Shown: positions 25,035 to 34,881, counted from the first letter of the stretch. The stretch: 64,000 nt of DNA from Streptomyces sp. H27-H1 (GCF_026627445.1 NZ_JAPNLJ010000030.1:1-64000); one strand, 5' to 3'. Made by a program: numbers and translations. Notes: a model not told the origin generated them from the letters alone.

Positions 25035-26840
25035 TCACGCCAGCTTGGCGACCTCGGGGTGGTCGGCCAGCCAGGCGCGGACGGCCTCCTGCTCCTTGCC
25101 CTTGCCGGTCTCCTGGATCTTGGCTTCCAGTCCGGTCAGCTGGTCCTCGGTCAGCTTGAACGAGCTCAGCCACTGGGCGACCTTCGGCTCGTCGGCCGCG
25201 AAGCCCTTGCGGGCGACGTTGTGGATGCCGTCGCCCTTGCCCCAGGCGCCCTCGGGGTCCGCGAGCTTCGTCAGGTCGTACGTGGAGTACGCCCAGTGCG
25301 GCGACCAGAGCACGACCGCGACGGGCTCCTTCTTCTCGTAGGCCCGCTTGAGCTCGGCGAGCATGCCCGGAGTCGATCCGTCGACGACCTTGTACTCGTC
25401 GCCGAGCCCGTACTGCGGCAGGACCTTGTCCTTGAGGATGCCCATCGCGCCCGCGCTGGGCTCGATGCCGATGATCCGGCCCTTGAACTCCCCCGACTTG
25501 CCCTTCAGGTCGGCGAGGGTCTTCACGTCCTTCATGTACGAGGGGACGGCCAGCTCGATCGAGGTGGGTCCGTACCAGGAGCCGAGGTCGTCGAGCTTGT
25601 TCCCGTACTTCTTCCAGTACTCGGCCTGCGTCACCGGCAGCCAGGAGTCGGTCTGGAAGTCGACCTGCCCGTCCGCGAGGCCCGTGTAGAGCGCGCCGAG
25701 TTCCAGCTGACGGGCGTCGACCTTGAAACCGCGGCGCTCCAGGAGCTCCTTCCAGAGGAAGGTGGAGGCGATGCCCTCGTCCCACGGGATGTAGCCCATG
25801 CTGATCTTGCGGCCCTTGCCGATGTTCTCGACCCCGGCCCCGCCGACCGCGTTCACGTTCGACTTCCCGGAGTCGCCGAAGATTCCCAGGCCGCCCGCGA
25901 CCAGGGACAGCACCACGGCCGAGGCCACGGCGAAGACGGGCTGCGGGCGGTGACTCCATACCTTGGCGGTGCCGGTGGCGGCGGAGCGCGCCTTGGCGAG
26001 GGCGCGGCGGCCCAGCGGGGAGACCTGGCGGCCGAGCGCCCCGGTCATCCGGTCCAGGTACATGGCGAGGATGACGATGGAGATGCCCGCCTCGAAGCCG
26101 AGGCCGATGTCCACGCTGCCGATGGCCCGGTAGACGGCGCCGCCGAGGCCGCCGCCGCCGACCATGCCGGCGATGACCACCATGGACAGGCCGAGCATGA
26201 TGACCTGGTTGATGCCCGCCATGATGGTGGGCAGCGCCAGCGGGAGCTGGACCCGTACGAGGGTGTCGCGCGGGGTGGTGCCGAACGCGTCGGCGGCTTC
26301 GACGAGTTCGGGGTCGACCTGCCGGATGCCGAGCTCGGTCATCCGGACGCCGGGTGCCAGCGAGAAGATGATGGTGGCGATGATGCCGGGCACCACGCCC
26401 ACCCCGAAGAAGATGATGCCGGGGATGAGGTAGACCATGGCCGGCATGGTCTGCATGAAGTCCAGGACGGGCTTCAGGACGGCGCTGACCCTGTCCGAGC
26501 GCGAGGCCCAGATGCCCAGCGGGATCGCGAAGAGCAGCGTGACCAGGGTGGCGACCAGGACCAGCGCGAGCGTGGACATGGCGTCGGGCCACAGGGCGAC
26601 GGAGTCGACGAGGGCGAAGCCCGCGAAGGCGAGCAGGGCGGCGAGCAGACCGCGCAGCCACCAGGCGGCGACGGCGAGGACTCCGGCCAGCAGCAGGGGG
26701 TTCGGCGCGGTCAGGACGGCTTCGATGCCGTCGTAGAGCCCGGTGACGAGCGCGCTGATGGCGTCGAACAGCCAGGACAGGTGGCTCTGGAGGAAGTCGA
26801 CACCGCTGTCGACCCAGGCGCCGAGATTCAGGCGGGGCAT
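25035..26840 (-). CDS. Glycine betaine/proline ABC permease fused to substrate-binding protein
   Basis: 601 aa from ATG 26840, overlapping the ATPase stop (ATGA). Residues 1-290 are a ProW/OpuAB-type permease with the EAA loop 'EAADAFGTTPRDTLVRVQLPL'. After a linker and one further membrane helix, residues ~330-601 are an OpuAC-type binding domain ('ISMGYIPWDEGIASTFLWKE', then 'TDSWLPVTQAEYW' with Trp residues for the quaternary ammonium). Such tethered receptors occur in Gram-positive osmoprotectant importers. Betaine or a related compound is the expected substrate. Confidence 0.9.
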   Translation of the reverse strand: MPRLNLGAWVDSGVDFLQSHLSWLFDAISALVTGLYDGIEAVLTAPNPLLLAGVLAVAAWWLRGLLAALLAFAGFALVDSVALWPDAMSTLALVLVATLVTLLFAIPLGIWASRSDRVSAVLKPVLDFMQTMPAMVYLIPGIIFFGVGVVPGIIATIIFSLAPGVRMTELGIRQVDPELVEAADAFGTTPRDTLVRVQLPLALPTIMAGINQVIMLGLSMVVIAGMVGGGGLGGAVYRAIGSVDIGLGFEAGISIVILAMYLDRMTGALGRQVSPLGRRALAKARSAATGTAKVWSHRPQPVFAVASAVVLSLVAGGLGIFGDSGKSNVNAVGGAGVENIGKGRKISMGYIPWDEGIASTFLWKELLERRGFKVDARQLELGALYTGLADGQVDFQTDSWLPVTQAEYWKKYGNKLDDLGSWYGPTSIELAVPSYMKDVKTLADLKGKSGEFKGRIIGIEPSAGAMGILKDKVLPQYGLGDEYKVVDGSTPGMLAELKRAYEKKEPVAVVLWSPHWAYSTYDLTKLADPEGAWGKGDGIHNVARKGFAADEPKVAQWLSSFKLTEDQLTGLEAKIQETGKGKEQEAVRAWLADHPEVAKLA

Positions 26841-27913
26841 CAGGCGGCCACCTCCACGCAGTCCAGCGGGGTGCGCCGCTCGTCGCCGATGAAGGCGACG
26901 AGGCGGCCTTGCGGGACGGTGCCGACGACGGAGCCGTCCTCACCGGTGACGGCGACGGGGTGCGGGACGCGGGCGCTGACCGCGCACACGTCGGCGAGCG
27001 GGGTGCCGGGGGCGACGGTGGGGCAGTCGCAGTCGGGCTTGCCACCGGGGGCCCCGGTCATGACGGCGTCGGCCGTCAGCACGCGCGAGCGGTCCACGTC
27101 CTGGATGAACGAGGCGACGTAGTCGTCGGCGGGGCGGGTGAGGATGTCCTCGGCCGTGCCCTGCTGGACGATGCGGCCGTCGCGCATGACGGCGATGGAG
27201 TCGCCGAGCCGCATGGCCTCGTTGAGGTCGTGGGTGATGAACACGATGGTCTTGCCCAGGCTCTGCTGGAGTTCGAGCAGCTGGTCCTGCATGTCGCGGC
27301 GGATCAGCGGGTCGAGCGCGCTGAACGACTCGTCCATCAGCAGCAGGTCGGCGTCGGTGGCCAGGGCGCGGGCGAGCCCGACGCGCTGCTGCATACCGCC
27401 GGAGAGCTCGTCGGGCCAGGACTTCTCCCAGCCGCCGAGCCCGCAGAGGGCCAGCGCTTCGGCGGCCCGCCGTTCGCGCTCGGCCCGGGGGACGCCCTGG
27501 ACCTCGAGTCCGTAGCCGGCGTTCTCCAGCACGTCGCGGTGCGGGAACAGCGCGAAGTGCTGGAAGACCATGCTGATCTTGGTGGAGCGTACGCGGCGCA
27601 GCTCGGCCGGCGAGAGGGCCGTGAGGTCCTCGCCGTCGAAGAGGATGCGGCCCGCGGTGGGCTCCAGCAGGCCGTTGAGCATGCGCAGCAAGGTGGACTT
27701 GCCCGAGCCCGACAGACCCATGACGACGAAGATCTGGCCGGGCTCGACGCGGAAGGAGGCGTCGATCACAGCGGCCGTCGTTCCTTCGGCGCGCAGCTCG
27801 TCGCGGTCGGTCGCGCCGCTTTCGAGCGCGCTCACCGCCTTCGCGACGGCCGCGCCGTTGTCGGGTCCTTTACCGAACACCTTGTACACATGCTCGGCTA
27901 TGAGCGTGGACAC
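26840..27913 (-). CDS. Glycine betaine/proline ABC transporter ATPase
   Basis: 357 aa from GTG 27913 (GAGG site; GTG 27919 and a longer frame are alternatives). Walker A GLSGSGKS, Q-loop MVFQHFALFPHRD, signature LSGGMQQRVG and Walker B LLLMDESFSALDP. The C-terminus ends in a CBS-like region, as in OpuAA/ProV, which senses ionic strength. The N-terminal ~30 residues before the first strand are longer than usual. First gene of the two-gene transporter operon. Confidence 0.9.
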   Translation of the reverse strand: MSTLIAEHVYKVFGKGPDNGAAVAKAVSALESGATDRDELRAEGTTAAVIDASFRVEPGQIFVVMGLSGSGKSTLLRMLNGLLEPTAGRILFDGEDLTALSPAELRRVRSTKISMVFQHFALFPHRDVLENAGYGLEVQGVPRAERERRAAEALALCGLGGWEKSWPDELSGGMQQRVGLARALATDADLLLMDESFSALDPLIRRDMQDQLLELQQSLGKTIVFITHDLNEAMRLGDSIAVMRDGRIVQQGTAEDILTRPADDYVASFIQDVDRSRVLTADAVMTGAPGGKPDCDCPTVAPGTPLADVCAVSARVPHPVAVTGEDGSVVGTVPQGRLVAFIGDERRTPLDCVEVAA

Positions 27914-27940
27914 ATACACCTCAAGGGTTGTACCGGAAAC

Positions 27941-27971
27941 GGCCCACCGGCGTGCGTGCGACCGGCGGGCC
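27941..27971. promoter_or_regulatory. Hairpin in the leader of the betaine transporter operon
   Basis: GGCCCACCGG (27941-27950) pairs with CCGGCGGGCC (27962-27971), one mismatch, 28 bp upstream of the ATPase start on the same transcript side. It may be the terminator of the sigma gene further upstream or a leader structure. Confidence 0.45.
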
Positions 27972-28097
27972 GTGGAGCGGGACGGGATCTGCCCGTCGCC
28001 CGCGCCCCGGCCACTGTTCCGGCCGGCGGACGGGTCCGCTCCAGGAGCGCTACTGCCCGCACTTAACTCACGCAAACAGTGAAGTGAGTCATGTCAC

Positions 28098-29171
28098 TTA
28101 CGCTGCGTCGACCTTGGCGTCGGCGCCTGCGCCCGTGCAGCCGGATTCCGCTTGCTGTGGGGCCGCGGCTCCGGGCCACTCGGGGTCGGCGAGCATCGAG
28201 GCCCGCAGATGCGCGAGCACCCGGGTCAGGAGCCGCGAGACCTGCATCTGTGAGATGCCGAGGGCGGCGCCGATCTGGGCCTGGGTGAGCTCCTCGCCGA
28301 AGCGCATCGACAGCATGCGGCGCTCGCGGTCGCTGAGGCGTTCCAGCAGCGGCGCCAGGGTCTGGATGTCCTCGACGCGCCCCAGCGCCGGTTCCTCGGC
28401 CCCCATCGTCTCGGCGAGGCTGTGGCCGTCGGCGGGGCCGTCGGTGTGTTCGGAGTGCGGGGCGTCGAGGGAGCCGCTGGTGTGGCCGTTGGCGGCGACG
28501 AGCCCCTCGATGACCTCCTCCTCGGTGATCGAGAGGTGTGCGGCGAGGTCCGCGACCGTCGGCGGCCGGTCGAGCAGCGCGGTCAGGTCCTCCTTCGCCT
28601 TGGCCAGGCCGATGCGCAGTTCCTGGAGCCGGCGCGGGACGCGGACCGCCCAGCTGGTGTCACGGAAGTGCCGCTTGATCTCGCCGGTGATGTACGGCAT
28701 GGCGAGGGAGGCGAACTCCACCTCGCGGGCCGGGTCGAACCGGTCGATGGCCTTGATCAGGCCTATGGTGCCGACCTGGACCAGGTCCTCGAGGTCGACT
28801 CCGTCCGCGCGGCCCCGGAAGGGGCGGACGGCGAACTGGACGAGCGAGCAGTTCATCTCGACGAGGGTCTCGCGGACGTACCGGTACTCGGGGGTGTCCT
28901 CGTCGAGCTCGTGGAGCCGTCGGAAGAAGAGTCTCGACAGTTCGCGCGCGTCCGCCGGGGCCACCTCGCGGGGCTCCGCGATCCGTGGCGGGAGCACAGT
29001 GGCGGCGGGCTCGCGGCCGGCCGCGGTGGCCGGGACGGAGCCTGCGGGCGAGCCGGGGCAGGGGGCGGTACGGGTGCCTGTACGAGGCCCGGTACGGGGA
29101 CCGGGAACGGGGCCGGGAAGGGGACCGGCGAGGGGGCCGGCGGTATGGGAGAACGGGTCGGACATAGACAC
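28098..29171 (-). CDS. SigB/SigF/SigG-type stress sigma factor
   Basis: 357 aa from GTG 29171 (AAGGAG seven bases upstream; ATG 29165 also possible). The first ~80 residues are a Pro/Gly/Thr/Arg-rich extension with GPRTG repeats. Sigma-70 regions 2, 3 and 4 follow: 'DLVQVGTIGLIKAIDRFDPA' (2.2-2.3), 'FASLAMPYITGEIKRHFRDT' (2.4) and 'ELTQAQIGAALGISQMQVSR' (4.2). This is the group of sigma factors for osmotic and developmental stress in Streptomyces. A TAGGGT -10-like box is near 29225-29230. It lies upstream of the betaine transporter genes, which is suggestive for osmotic control. Confidence 0.92.
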   Translation of the reverse strand: MSMSDPFSHTAGPLAGPLPGPVPGPRTGPRTGTRTAPCPGSPAGSVPATAAGREPAATVLPPRIAEPREVAPADARELSRLFFRRLHELDEDTPEYRYVRETLVEMNCSLVQFAVRPFRGRADGVDLEDLVQVGTIGLIKAIDRFDPAREVEFASLAMPYITGEIKRHFRDTSWAVRVPRRLQELRIGLAKAKEDLTALLDRPPTVADLAAHLSITEEEVIEGLVAANGHTSGSLDAPHSEHTDGPADGHSLAETMGAEEPALGRVEDIQTLAPLLERLSDRERRMLSMRFGEELTQAQIGAALGISQMQVSRLLTRVLAHLRASMLADPEWPGAAAPQQAESGCTGAGADAKVDAA

Positions 29172-29359
29172 GGGGTCGCTCCTTGGGCTGGTCGGCTTGC
29201 GGCGCATGACCTTGATGGGCGTCCACCCTAGCCGGTTCCGGATCCCTTCCCCAGCTCCCTTCCTTCCACCTCAATCGGGCAGATTCCGGCCGTATTTATG
29301 GCAGGGCCGCGTTCCGGTCGCACATCGGCCGTCCGGTCGCGGCCTCCACGGCCGTCCGG

Positions 29360-30094
29360 TCAATTCCCTTCGGTGGCGGGCCCGGAGGCGGCCCGGGAGA
29401 TGGCGCCCGAGGGGTTCCCCGAGGTGGTTCCCGCGGTGGTGCGAAGCGCCCGGATCAAGGCCTCGACACCCGCATGCGCCTTGGCGCGCGGACAGCCCAC
29501 GTTGAGGCGTACGAAGCCCGCGCCCTCGGGCCCGTAGGCGGTTCCGGGCGTGATCGGCACCTTCTCGGTGTGTATCAGCTCACGTTGGAGCACCTCGTCG
29601 GGAATCGCGAGGGGCCGCAGATCGATCCAGGCGAGGTAGCCGGCCCGGGGCGGCTGCCAGTCGAGCCCGGGGAAGGCCTCGGCGAGGCGTTCACCGACCA
29701 TGCGCAGGTTGCCCCGGACGTACGCGTTGAGCGCGTCGAGCCACGGCCCGGCCTCCGCCGGGGCGGCCGTACAGCGCCCAGGGGCGGTGCCGATGGGGGG
29801 GGCGGGCGCGAGGCCGGAGTGAGTCTCATCACTAGGCGATGCCGTCCTGCTCCACGGGGGTGTCGTAGCGGGTGGCGTACCAGTGCCGGACCGCGGAGAG
29901 GAACTCCCCGTGGCGTCGGCGGGAGTAGTCGAGTACCCCGTGTTCCAGGCGGCCGCGCAGGACTGCGAGCACCTCGGGGGCGGTCTCGAAGTCCATGTCG
30001 GAGATGGTGAAGGGAAGCAGGTCCGGAGCCCCGAAGCGGTCCTCGACGTAGTCCCAACTGCGTGGAGAAGGGCCCCCATCCGCAAGGCCTGATT
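29360..30094 (-). pseudogene. MalY/PatB-type aminotransferase with internal deletion and frameshifts
   Basis: Two segments of one PLP aminotransferase lie in different frames. N-terminal: 'WDYVEDRFGAPDLLPFTISD' to 'RHWYATRYDTPVEQDG' (about 30060-29835). C-terminal: 'WLDALNAYVRGNLRMVGERL' to 'GPEGAGFVRLNVGCPRAKAH' (about 29760-29430). Roughly 170 residues in the middle, including the PLP-binding lysine, are missing, and the start codon with its GGAGGAA site is out of frame with the N-terminal segment. The gene cannot make a working beta-C-S lyase/aminotransferase. It reads divergently from the protease, so the lesion is next to that promoter. Confidence 0.85.
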
Positions 30095-30171
30095 CCTCCC
30101 GCACGGGGCCCTTGTGCGGGACCTGCGAACGCAGCACTCTGAGCGGACGACTCAGGGGGGATCCCATTTTC

Positions 30172-31734
30172 ATGATCATGAGATCGCACTTATCGCGGCG
30201 CTGTGCAGCCGCGCTGGCACTCGCCTCGGCGCTCGCGCTCGGGGTGGACACAGGTGCCTCGGCCGCGACCCCGCCGGAGGGGGCGGTCCTGTACGCCGGA
30301 GCGCCCGGGGCCGTCAGCGGCAGCTACCTCGTCCTACTGAACCCGGCGCCCGCGGGTTCCCGTACGGACCGGGGCCGGGCCGCGGTCGAACGGTCCGGCG
30401 GCACGATCCGCCGGACGTACGACTCGGCGGTCAGCGGCTTCTCCGTCCAGATGACGGAGCGCCAGGCCCGGCGGCTCGCGGCCGACCCGGCCGTGGCCAC
30501 GGTCGCGCAGAACCGGAAGCTGCGTCTCGACTCCACCCAGCCGACCCCGCCGTCGTGGGGCGTGGACCGGATCGACCAGCGCAGGCTTCCGATGAACGAC
30601 GCGTACACGTACCCGAGTTCCGGTGGGCTCGGGGTGACCGCGTACGTCATCGACACCGGTGTCAACATCGCCCACAAGGACTTCGGCGGGCGCGCCTCGC
30701 ACGGCTACGACGCCATCGACAACGACTCCGTGGCCGAGGACCTGCACGGGCACGGCACACACGTGGCCGGGACGGTCGCGGGAACCACGTTCGGTGTGGC
30801 CAAGCGGGCCAAGGTCGTGGCCGTCCGGGTCCTCGACGCGGCCGGAGAGGGCACGACCGAGCAGGTGGTCGCCGGAATCGACTGGGTCACCCGCAACGCC
30901 GTGAAACCGGCCGTCGCGAACATGAGCCTGGGCGGAGACCCCGACGCCGTGCTGGACGCGGCCGTCCGGGGCTCCATCGCCTCCGGCATCACCTACGCGG
31001 TGGCTGCCGGCAACCAGGGCATCGACGCCTCCAAGCACTCGCCGGCCCGGGTCTCCCAGGCGATCACGGTCGGGGCGCTCAGCGACCACGACTCGCGGTC
31101 CTCGTACTCCAACTACGGTCCGCTGATCGACCTGTTCGCCCCCGGTGACTCCATCACCTCGGCGGTCTCCTGGGACGACGAGTGGAGCACCGTCATGTCG
31201 GGTACGTCGATGGCCTCCCCGCACGTGGCGGGCGCGGCGGCGCTGTACCTCTCCCTCCACCGCACCGCCACCCCGGCCCAGGTGGCGTACTACATCAGGG
31301 CTTCGGCCACCACCGGGGCCGTACTCGGCGCCGGAACCGGCTCCCCCATCCGCTCGCTCTACGTGGGGAGCGCACCCAACCCGGTGATCAGCAAGCGGTT
31401 CGTGAACACCGCGAACTACGCGGTCGGTGATCTGAAGACCGTCCAGTCCCCGATCACGGTCAGCGGGGTCACGGGCAAGGCCCCGGCCCAGCTGGACGTG
31501 GAGGTGTACATCGCGCACCCGGACTCCGGGACCCTGAAGATCGACCTGATCGCACCCGACGGGACGGCCTATCCGCTCAAGGACGAGTACACGGGCTGGG
31601 GCGAGAGGAACCTCGTCTCGCTGTACGGGGTGAACGCGTCCTCGGAGACGGCGGCCGGGGTGTGGAAGCTGCGCGTGTTCGACGCCTTCGCCGGAAACAC
31701 CGGATACATCAACGGGTGGGCGCTGCGGTTCTGA
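30172..31734 (+). CDS. Secreted subtilisin-like serine protease with P-domain
   Basis: 520 aa from ATG 30172. Sec signal peptide (about 1-32, ending GASAA), an I9 inhibitor-type propeptide (TYDSAVSGFSVQMTERQARR near 84-103), then an S8 subtilase domain with catalytic D161 (VIDTGV), H194 (HGTHVAGT) and S346 (GTSMASPHVAG). The last ~120 residues are a proprotein-convertase P-domain. It should be exported, mature by propeptide removal and degrade extracellular proteins. Confidence 0.93.
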   Translation: MIMRSHLSRRCAAALALASALALGVDTGASAATPPEGAVLYAGAPGAVSGSYLVLLNPAPAGSRTDRGRAAVERSGGTIRRTYDSAVSGFSVQMTERQARRLAADPAVATVAQNRKLRLDSTQPTPPSWGVDRIDQRRLPMNDAYTYPSSGGLGVTAYVIDTGVNIAHKDFGGRASHGYDAIDNDSVAEDLHGHGTHVAGTVAGTTFGVAKRAKVVAVRVLDAAGEGTTEQVVAGIDWVTRNAVKPAVANMSLGGDPDAVLDAAVRGSIASGITYAVAAGNQGIDASKHSPARVSQAITVGALSDHDSRSSYSNYGPLIDLFAPGDSITSAVSWDDEWSTVMSGTSMASPHVAGAAALYLSLHRTATPAQVAYYIRASATTGAVLGAGTGSPIRSLYVGSAPNPVISKRFVNTANYAVGDLKTVQSPITVSGVTGKAPAQLDVEVYIAHPDSGTLKIDLIAPDGTAYPLKDEYTGWGERNLVSLYGVNASSETAAGVWKLRVFDAFAGNTGYINGWALRF

Positions 31735-31746
31735 ACGCCGACGGCC

Positions 31747-31781
31747 GGCGCGCTCCGGGGCAGCTGTCCCCGGAGCGCGCC
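31747..31781. terminator. Bidirectional terminator, 14-bp stem
   Basis: Exact arms 31747-31760 and 31768-31781 with a 7-nt loop, between the convergent subtilisin and GH16 genes. Confidence 0.8.
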
Positions 31782-31806
31782 GCCTTGTACGTAGGCCGGG
31801 CCCGGG

Positions 31807-33267
31807 TCAGCCGTTGGGGACGTTGTCCACGAAGGCCGTGCCGGCCGTGCGGTAGCCGCCGACCTTGGCCGCGACCTGGGCCGGGGTCAGGACCTGGTCC
31901 TTGACGTGCAGGACGTAGTCGACCTTCTGGTCGTAGGCGCGGGGGGTGGAGCCCGGCTGACCGTTCAGGTCGATCAGCCACTGGTTGAAGTTGATCGACA
32001 TGGGCCGCTCGGGCAGGTACTTGGCGTCGTGCGTGCCGAACACCTGGCCGTCGACGTAGTAGGTGATGGCGTTGTTGTCGATGGTGAGCACCAGGTCGTG
32101 CCAGCCCGCGTAGCTGATCCGGGACTCGCTGTGCTGGTTGACGGCCTCCCACGGGTCGGGGCGGTACGTCTCCCAGGACGTGGTGTAGAGGATGTTGGCG
32201 GGCTCGCCCCAGCCTCCGTTGGGGAGGTACTCGAAGTCGTACTCGGCGTAGTCGTCGGCCATCGGGGCCTTGAGGTCGTTGATGGTGAAGAAGGTCTGTA
32301 CGAGGTGGTCGCCGTCCGGGCCGTACTTGGGGGCGTCGGAGAACTTCACCCGGGCCGCGTACGTGCCGTTCTTGAACTTGGACGCCTTGGTGAGGACTTC
32401 GGTCTGCTTGGTGCTCTCACCCGTACCGGCCGTGGAGGTCTCCAAGTTCATGATGGAGTTGCCGGCCTCGGCCGCGAAGGTGACGTTCTCGGGCGCCCAG
32501 GTCGCGTTCGGGACTCCGGGGCCGCCGGAGTTGGAGCGCACGCTCCAGCCGTGGGCCGCTATCGCCGGGTCGGTGGACGAGGTGTAGGTGAAGTCGTCGA
32601 AGAGGGTGGCTCCGGAGGGGCCCGGGTCGGTCGGGGTCGGGCTGGGGGTCGGTCCGGTCGGGGTCGGCGTCGGGTCGGGGGTGTTGCCTCCGGGCGCGGT
32701 GCCCCAGACGGTGTTGGGGCCCAGCCGGGCGGTGACCTTGTCCCAGTCGCCGTACGCCGTGCGGGACGCGCTGAAGGAGTAGTCGTCGGACTGGTTCAGC
32801 GTCTGCCAGTCGGCGCGGTAGAAGCGCAGCTGCATGTCGCCGGTGTCCGCTCCGGGGGCGAGGGAGCCCGCGCCGCCGGTGAAGGTGACCTCCAGGTAGC
32901 GGTCGGCGGTGGCCGTCGGGGTGGCCAGGGTGCCGAAGGTGCCGGTGATGTTGGCGCAGCCCTTGACCGCCCACGAACAGGCGTACCGGTATTGGGTGTT
33001 CGGGCCGTCCGCCTTGAAGTAGTAGCGGAAGGTGACCTGGTTCAGGGCGACGGTGGAGGAGCCGTTGTTGACCACCTTGAACCAGGGCTCCGCCTGGTCC
33101 GCGGTGGCTCCGGTCGCACTGGTGCGGTACTGCACCTTGACGGAGTCGGCCGCGGCGGTCGCGGGCAGGGCCGTCAGGGCGGCCGAACCGAGGCCGGCGG
33201 CCAGGGCGATGGCCAGGGCTACGGCCGTGCGGCGCTTGTGGGCTCGGGTTCGGGTCGGGGTGCGCAT
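31807..33267 (-). CDS. Secreted CBM3-GH16 glycoside hydrolase
   Basis: 486 aa from ATG 33267 (GAGAGGA site). Signal peptide to about residue 39. Residues ~42-190 are a family 3 cellulose-binding module ('VKVQYRTSATGATADQ' with 'WFKVVNNG', then 'VTFRYYFKADG'). A Pro/Thr linker with PTPTPTG units follows, then a GH16-like beta-jelly-roll domain (~220-465) with the ExDxE catalytic motif at E342, D344, E346 (EYDFE). Likely a beta-glucanase acting on cellulose-associated polysaccharide. The start overlaps the GH20 gene's end by 49 bp. Confidence 0.85.
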   Translation of the reverse strand: MRTPTRTRAHKRRTAVALAIALAAGLGSAALTALPATAAADSVKVQYRTSATGATADQAEPWFKVVNNGSSTVALNQVTFRYYFKADGPNTQYRYACSWAVKGCANITGTFGTLATPTATADRYLEVTFTGGAGSLAPGADTGDMQLRFYRADWQTLNQSDDYSFSASRTAYGDWDKVTARLGPNTVWGTAPGGNTPDPTPTPTGPTPSPTPTDPGPSGATLFDDFTYTSSTDPAIAAHGWSVRSNSGGPGVPNATWAPENVTFAAEAGNSIMNLETSTAGTGESTKQTEVLTKASKFKNGTYAARVKFSDAPKYGPDGDHLVQTFFTINDLKAPMADDYAEYDFEYLPNGGWGEPANILYTTSWETYRPDPWEAVNQHSESRISYAGWHDLVLTIDNNAITYYVDGQVFGTHDAKYLPERPMSINFNQWLIDLNGQPGSTPRAYDQKVDYVLHVKDQVLTPAQVAAKVGGYRTAGTAFVDNVPNG

Positions 33268-34826
33268 GGTGCGTTCCTCTCGGGGTGGGGGGGAAGGGAT
33301 CGGCCTCGCACGCCCAGGGCGTCGAGCCGGGTCTGGTGGTGGCCTTGTCTACGGAGGTAGTCGGGCCAGTCGCGGTGCGCCGACCAGGCGGTGTCGGCCA
33401 GGGCGCACAGTCGGGGGAAGGCCAGGTATTCGAGTTCGGCCGGGGTGCGCGCGTACTCGGTCCACAGCTGCGCCTGGGTGCCGAGGACCCGGCGTGCGGC
33501 CTCGGGCTCCCAGTGCGCGGGGGCGGGCTCGTTGTCGTAGGCACCGCGCAGGTCGAGCACGCCGTCCTGGCCGCGCGGTTCGCCGGGGTCGGCGGACTGC
33601 GGGTAGTCGAGGTAGGTGGAGCGGTAGGGGGCCATGATCACGTCGTGGCCGCGCAGTGCGGCGGCCCGCCCGTGTTCGGTGTCTAGCCAGGCCATGGCGG
33701 TGAAGGCGGTGGGCAGCTCCGTGCCGGTGCCGGTCCAGCCGAGGGGGCGGCGGCCGAGCTTGGCCAGGTGCTCCGCGGCGGCGCCGAGGAACCAGCCGTG
33801 GAGCGCGCCGGGGCCGGCCAGCCCTTCGGCGGTGATCCGGTCGCGGGCGGCCGGGGAGCGTTCCCATTCCACCCGGGGGCATTCGTCGCCGCCGAGGTGG
33901 ACGTAGGGCCCGGGGAACACGTCCGCGACCTCGTCCAGCACTCCCCGGCAGAAGTCGAGCACGGCGTCGTGGACCCCGAAGACGTTCTCGCAGACCCCCC
34001 AGCGGGTCCACGGTTCCAGCCGGACGCCGGGCAGGTTGCCGAGTTCGGGGTAGGCGGCGAGGGCGGCGCGGGCGTGGCCGGGCATCTCGATCTCGGGGAC
34101 GACGCTCACCCCGCGCCGGGCGGCGTAGGCGACGAGCCCGGCCAGCTCGGCGCGGGTGTAGGCGCCCTCGTGCGGGACCCCGTCACCTTCGCTCTCGGCG
34201 CGGCGTCCGCCGATCTCGGTGAGCCGGGGGTAGGCCGCGACCGGCATCCGCCAGCCCTGGTCGTCGGTGAGGTGCAGGTGCAGGACGTTGAGCTTGTGCA
34301 GGGCGAGCAGGTCCACGAAGCGGCGTACGTACGACACGGGCTGGAAGTAGCGGGCCACGTCCAGCATGGCTCCGCGCCAGGCGAACCTCGGCCGGTCGGT
34401 GATCCGCACGCAGGGCAGCGACCAGCCGGAGGCGGGGGTACGGGGCCGCGCGCCCCCGGCGGCCAGCGCCTCGGGCGGCAGCAGCTGCCGCAGGGTCTGG
34501 ATCCCGCGGAGCAGCCCGTCCGGGCCGGCGGCGCTCAGCAGGACGGAGTCGGGACGGACGGTGAGGACGTACCCCTCGGCGCCCAGGGCCTGCTGCCCGG
34601 AGGTCAGCAGGAGTGAGATCCGGCCGCCGGCATCCGGCGCCAGGGGCAATCCGGTCGTGGGGGTGAGCAGTTCACGCAGCAGGTCGGCGGCCGCCTCGGC
34701 GCCGGGACCGGCGCGCAGTCCGGTGTGGTGGTCGAGGATGAAGCGCCCGGGCAGGGGGGTGACCGAGTCGGGGCGCGGGACGAGCGCGAGATCGGGTCGG
34801 AGGGAAGCGGAGGCGGCATCGGTCAC
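33219..34826 (-). CDS. GH20 beta-N-acetylhexosaminidase
   Basis: 535 aa from GTG 34826. An N-terminal GH20b alpha/beta domain precedes the catalytic TIM barrel, with 'HLHLTDDQGWRMPV', VVPEIEMPGHA and the catalytic pair D314-E315 in HLGGDECP; the Asp assists the substrate acetamido group. It should release GlcNAc/GalNAc from chito-oligosaccharides or glycans. There is no clear signal peptide, so it probably acts on imported oligosaccharides. It is divergent from a GntR gene with operators between. Confidence 0.93.
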   Translation of the reverse strand: MTDAASASLRPDLALVPRPDSVTPLPGRFILDHHTGLRAGPGAEAAADLLRELLTPTTGLPLAPDAGGRISLLLTSGQQALGAEGYVLTVRPDSVLLSAAGPDGLLRGIQTLRQLLPPEALAAGGARPRTPASGWSLPCVRITDRPRFAWRGAMLDVARYFQPVSYVRRFVDLLALHKLNVLHLHLTDDQGWRMPVAAYPRLTEIGGRRAESEGDGVPHEGAYTRAELAGLVAYAARRGVSVVPEIEMPGHARAALAAYPELGNLPGVRLEPWTRWGVCENVFGVHDAVLDFCRGVLDEVADVFPGPYVHLGGDECPRVEWERSPAARDRITAEGLAGPGALHGWFLGAAAEHLAKLGRRPLGWTGTGTELPTAFTAMAWLDTEHGRAAALRGHDVIMAPYRSTYLDYPQSADPGEPRGQDGVLDLRGAYDNEPAPAHWEPEAARRVLGTQAQLWTEYARTPAELEYLAFPRLCALADTAWSAHRDWPDYLRRQGHHQTRLDALGVRGRSLPPHPERNAPCAPRPEPEPTSAARP

Positions 34827-34881
34827 GGTGTCGGAGATTCCTCACCTGGCTGTTCTGCCAACTGGGACCAAAAGAACTGGA

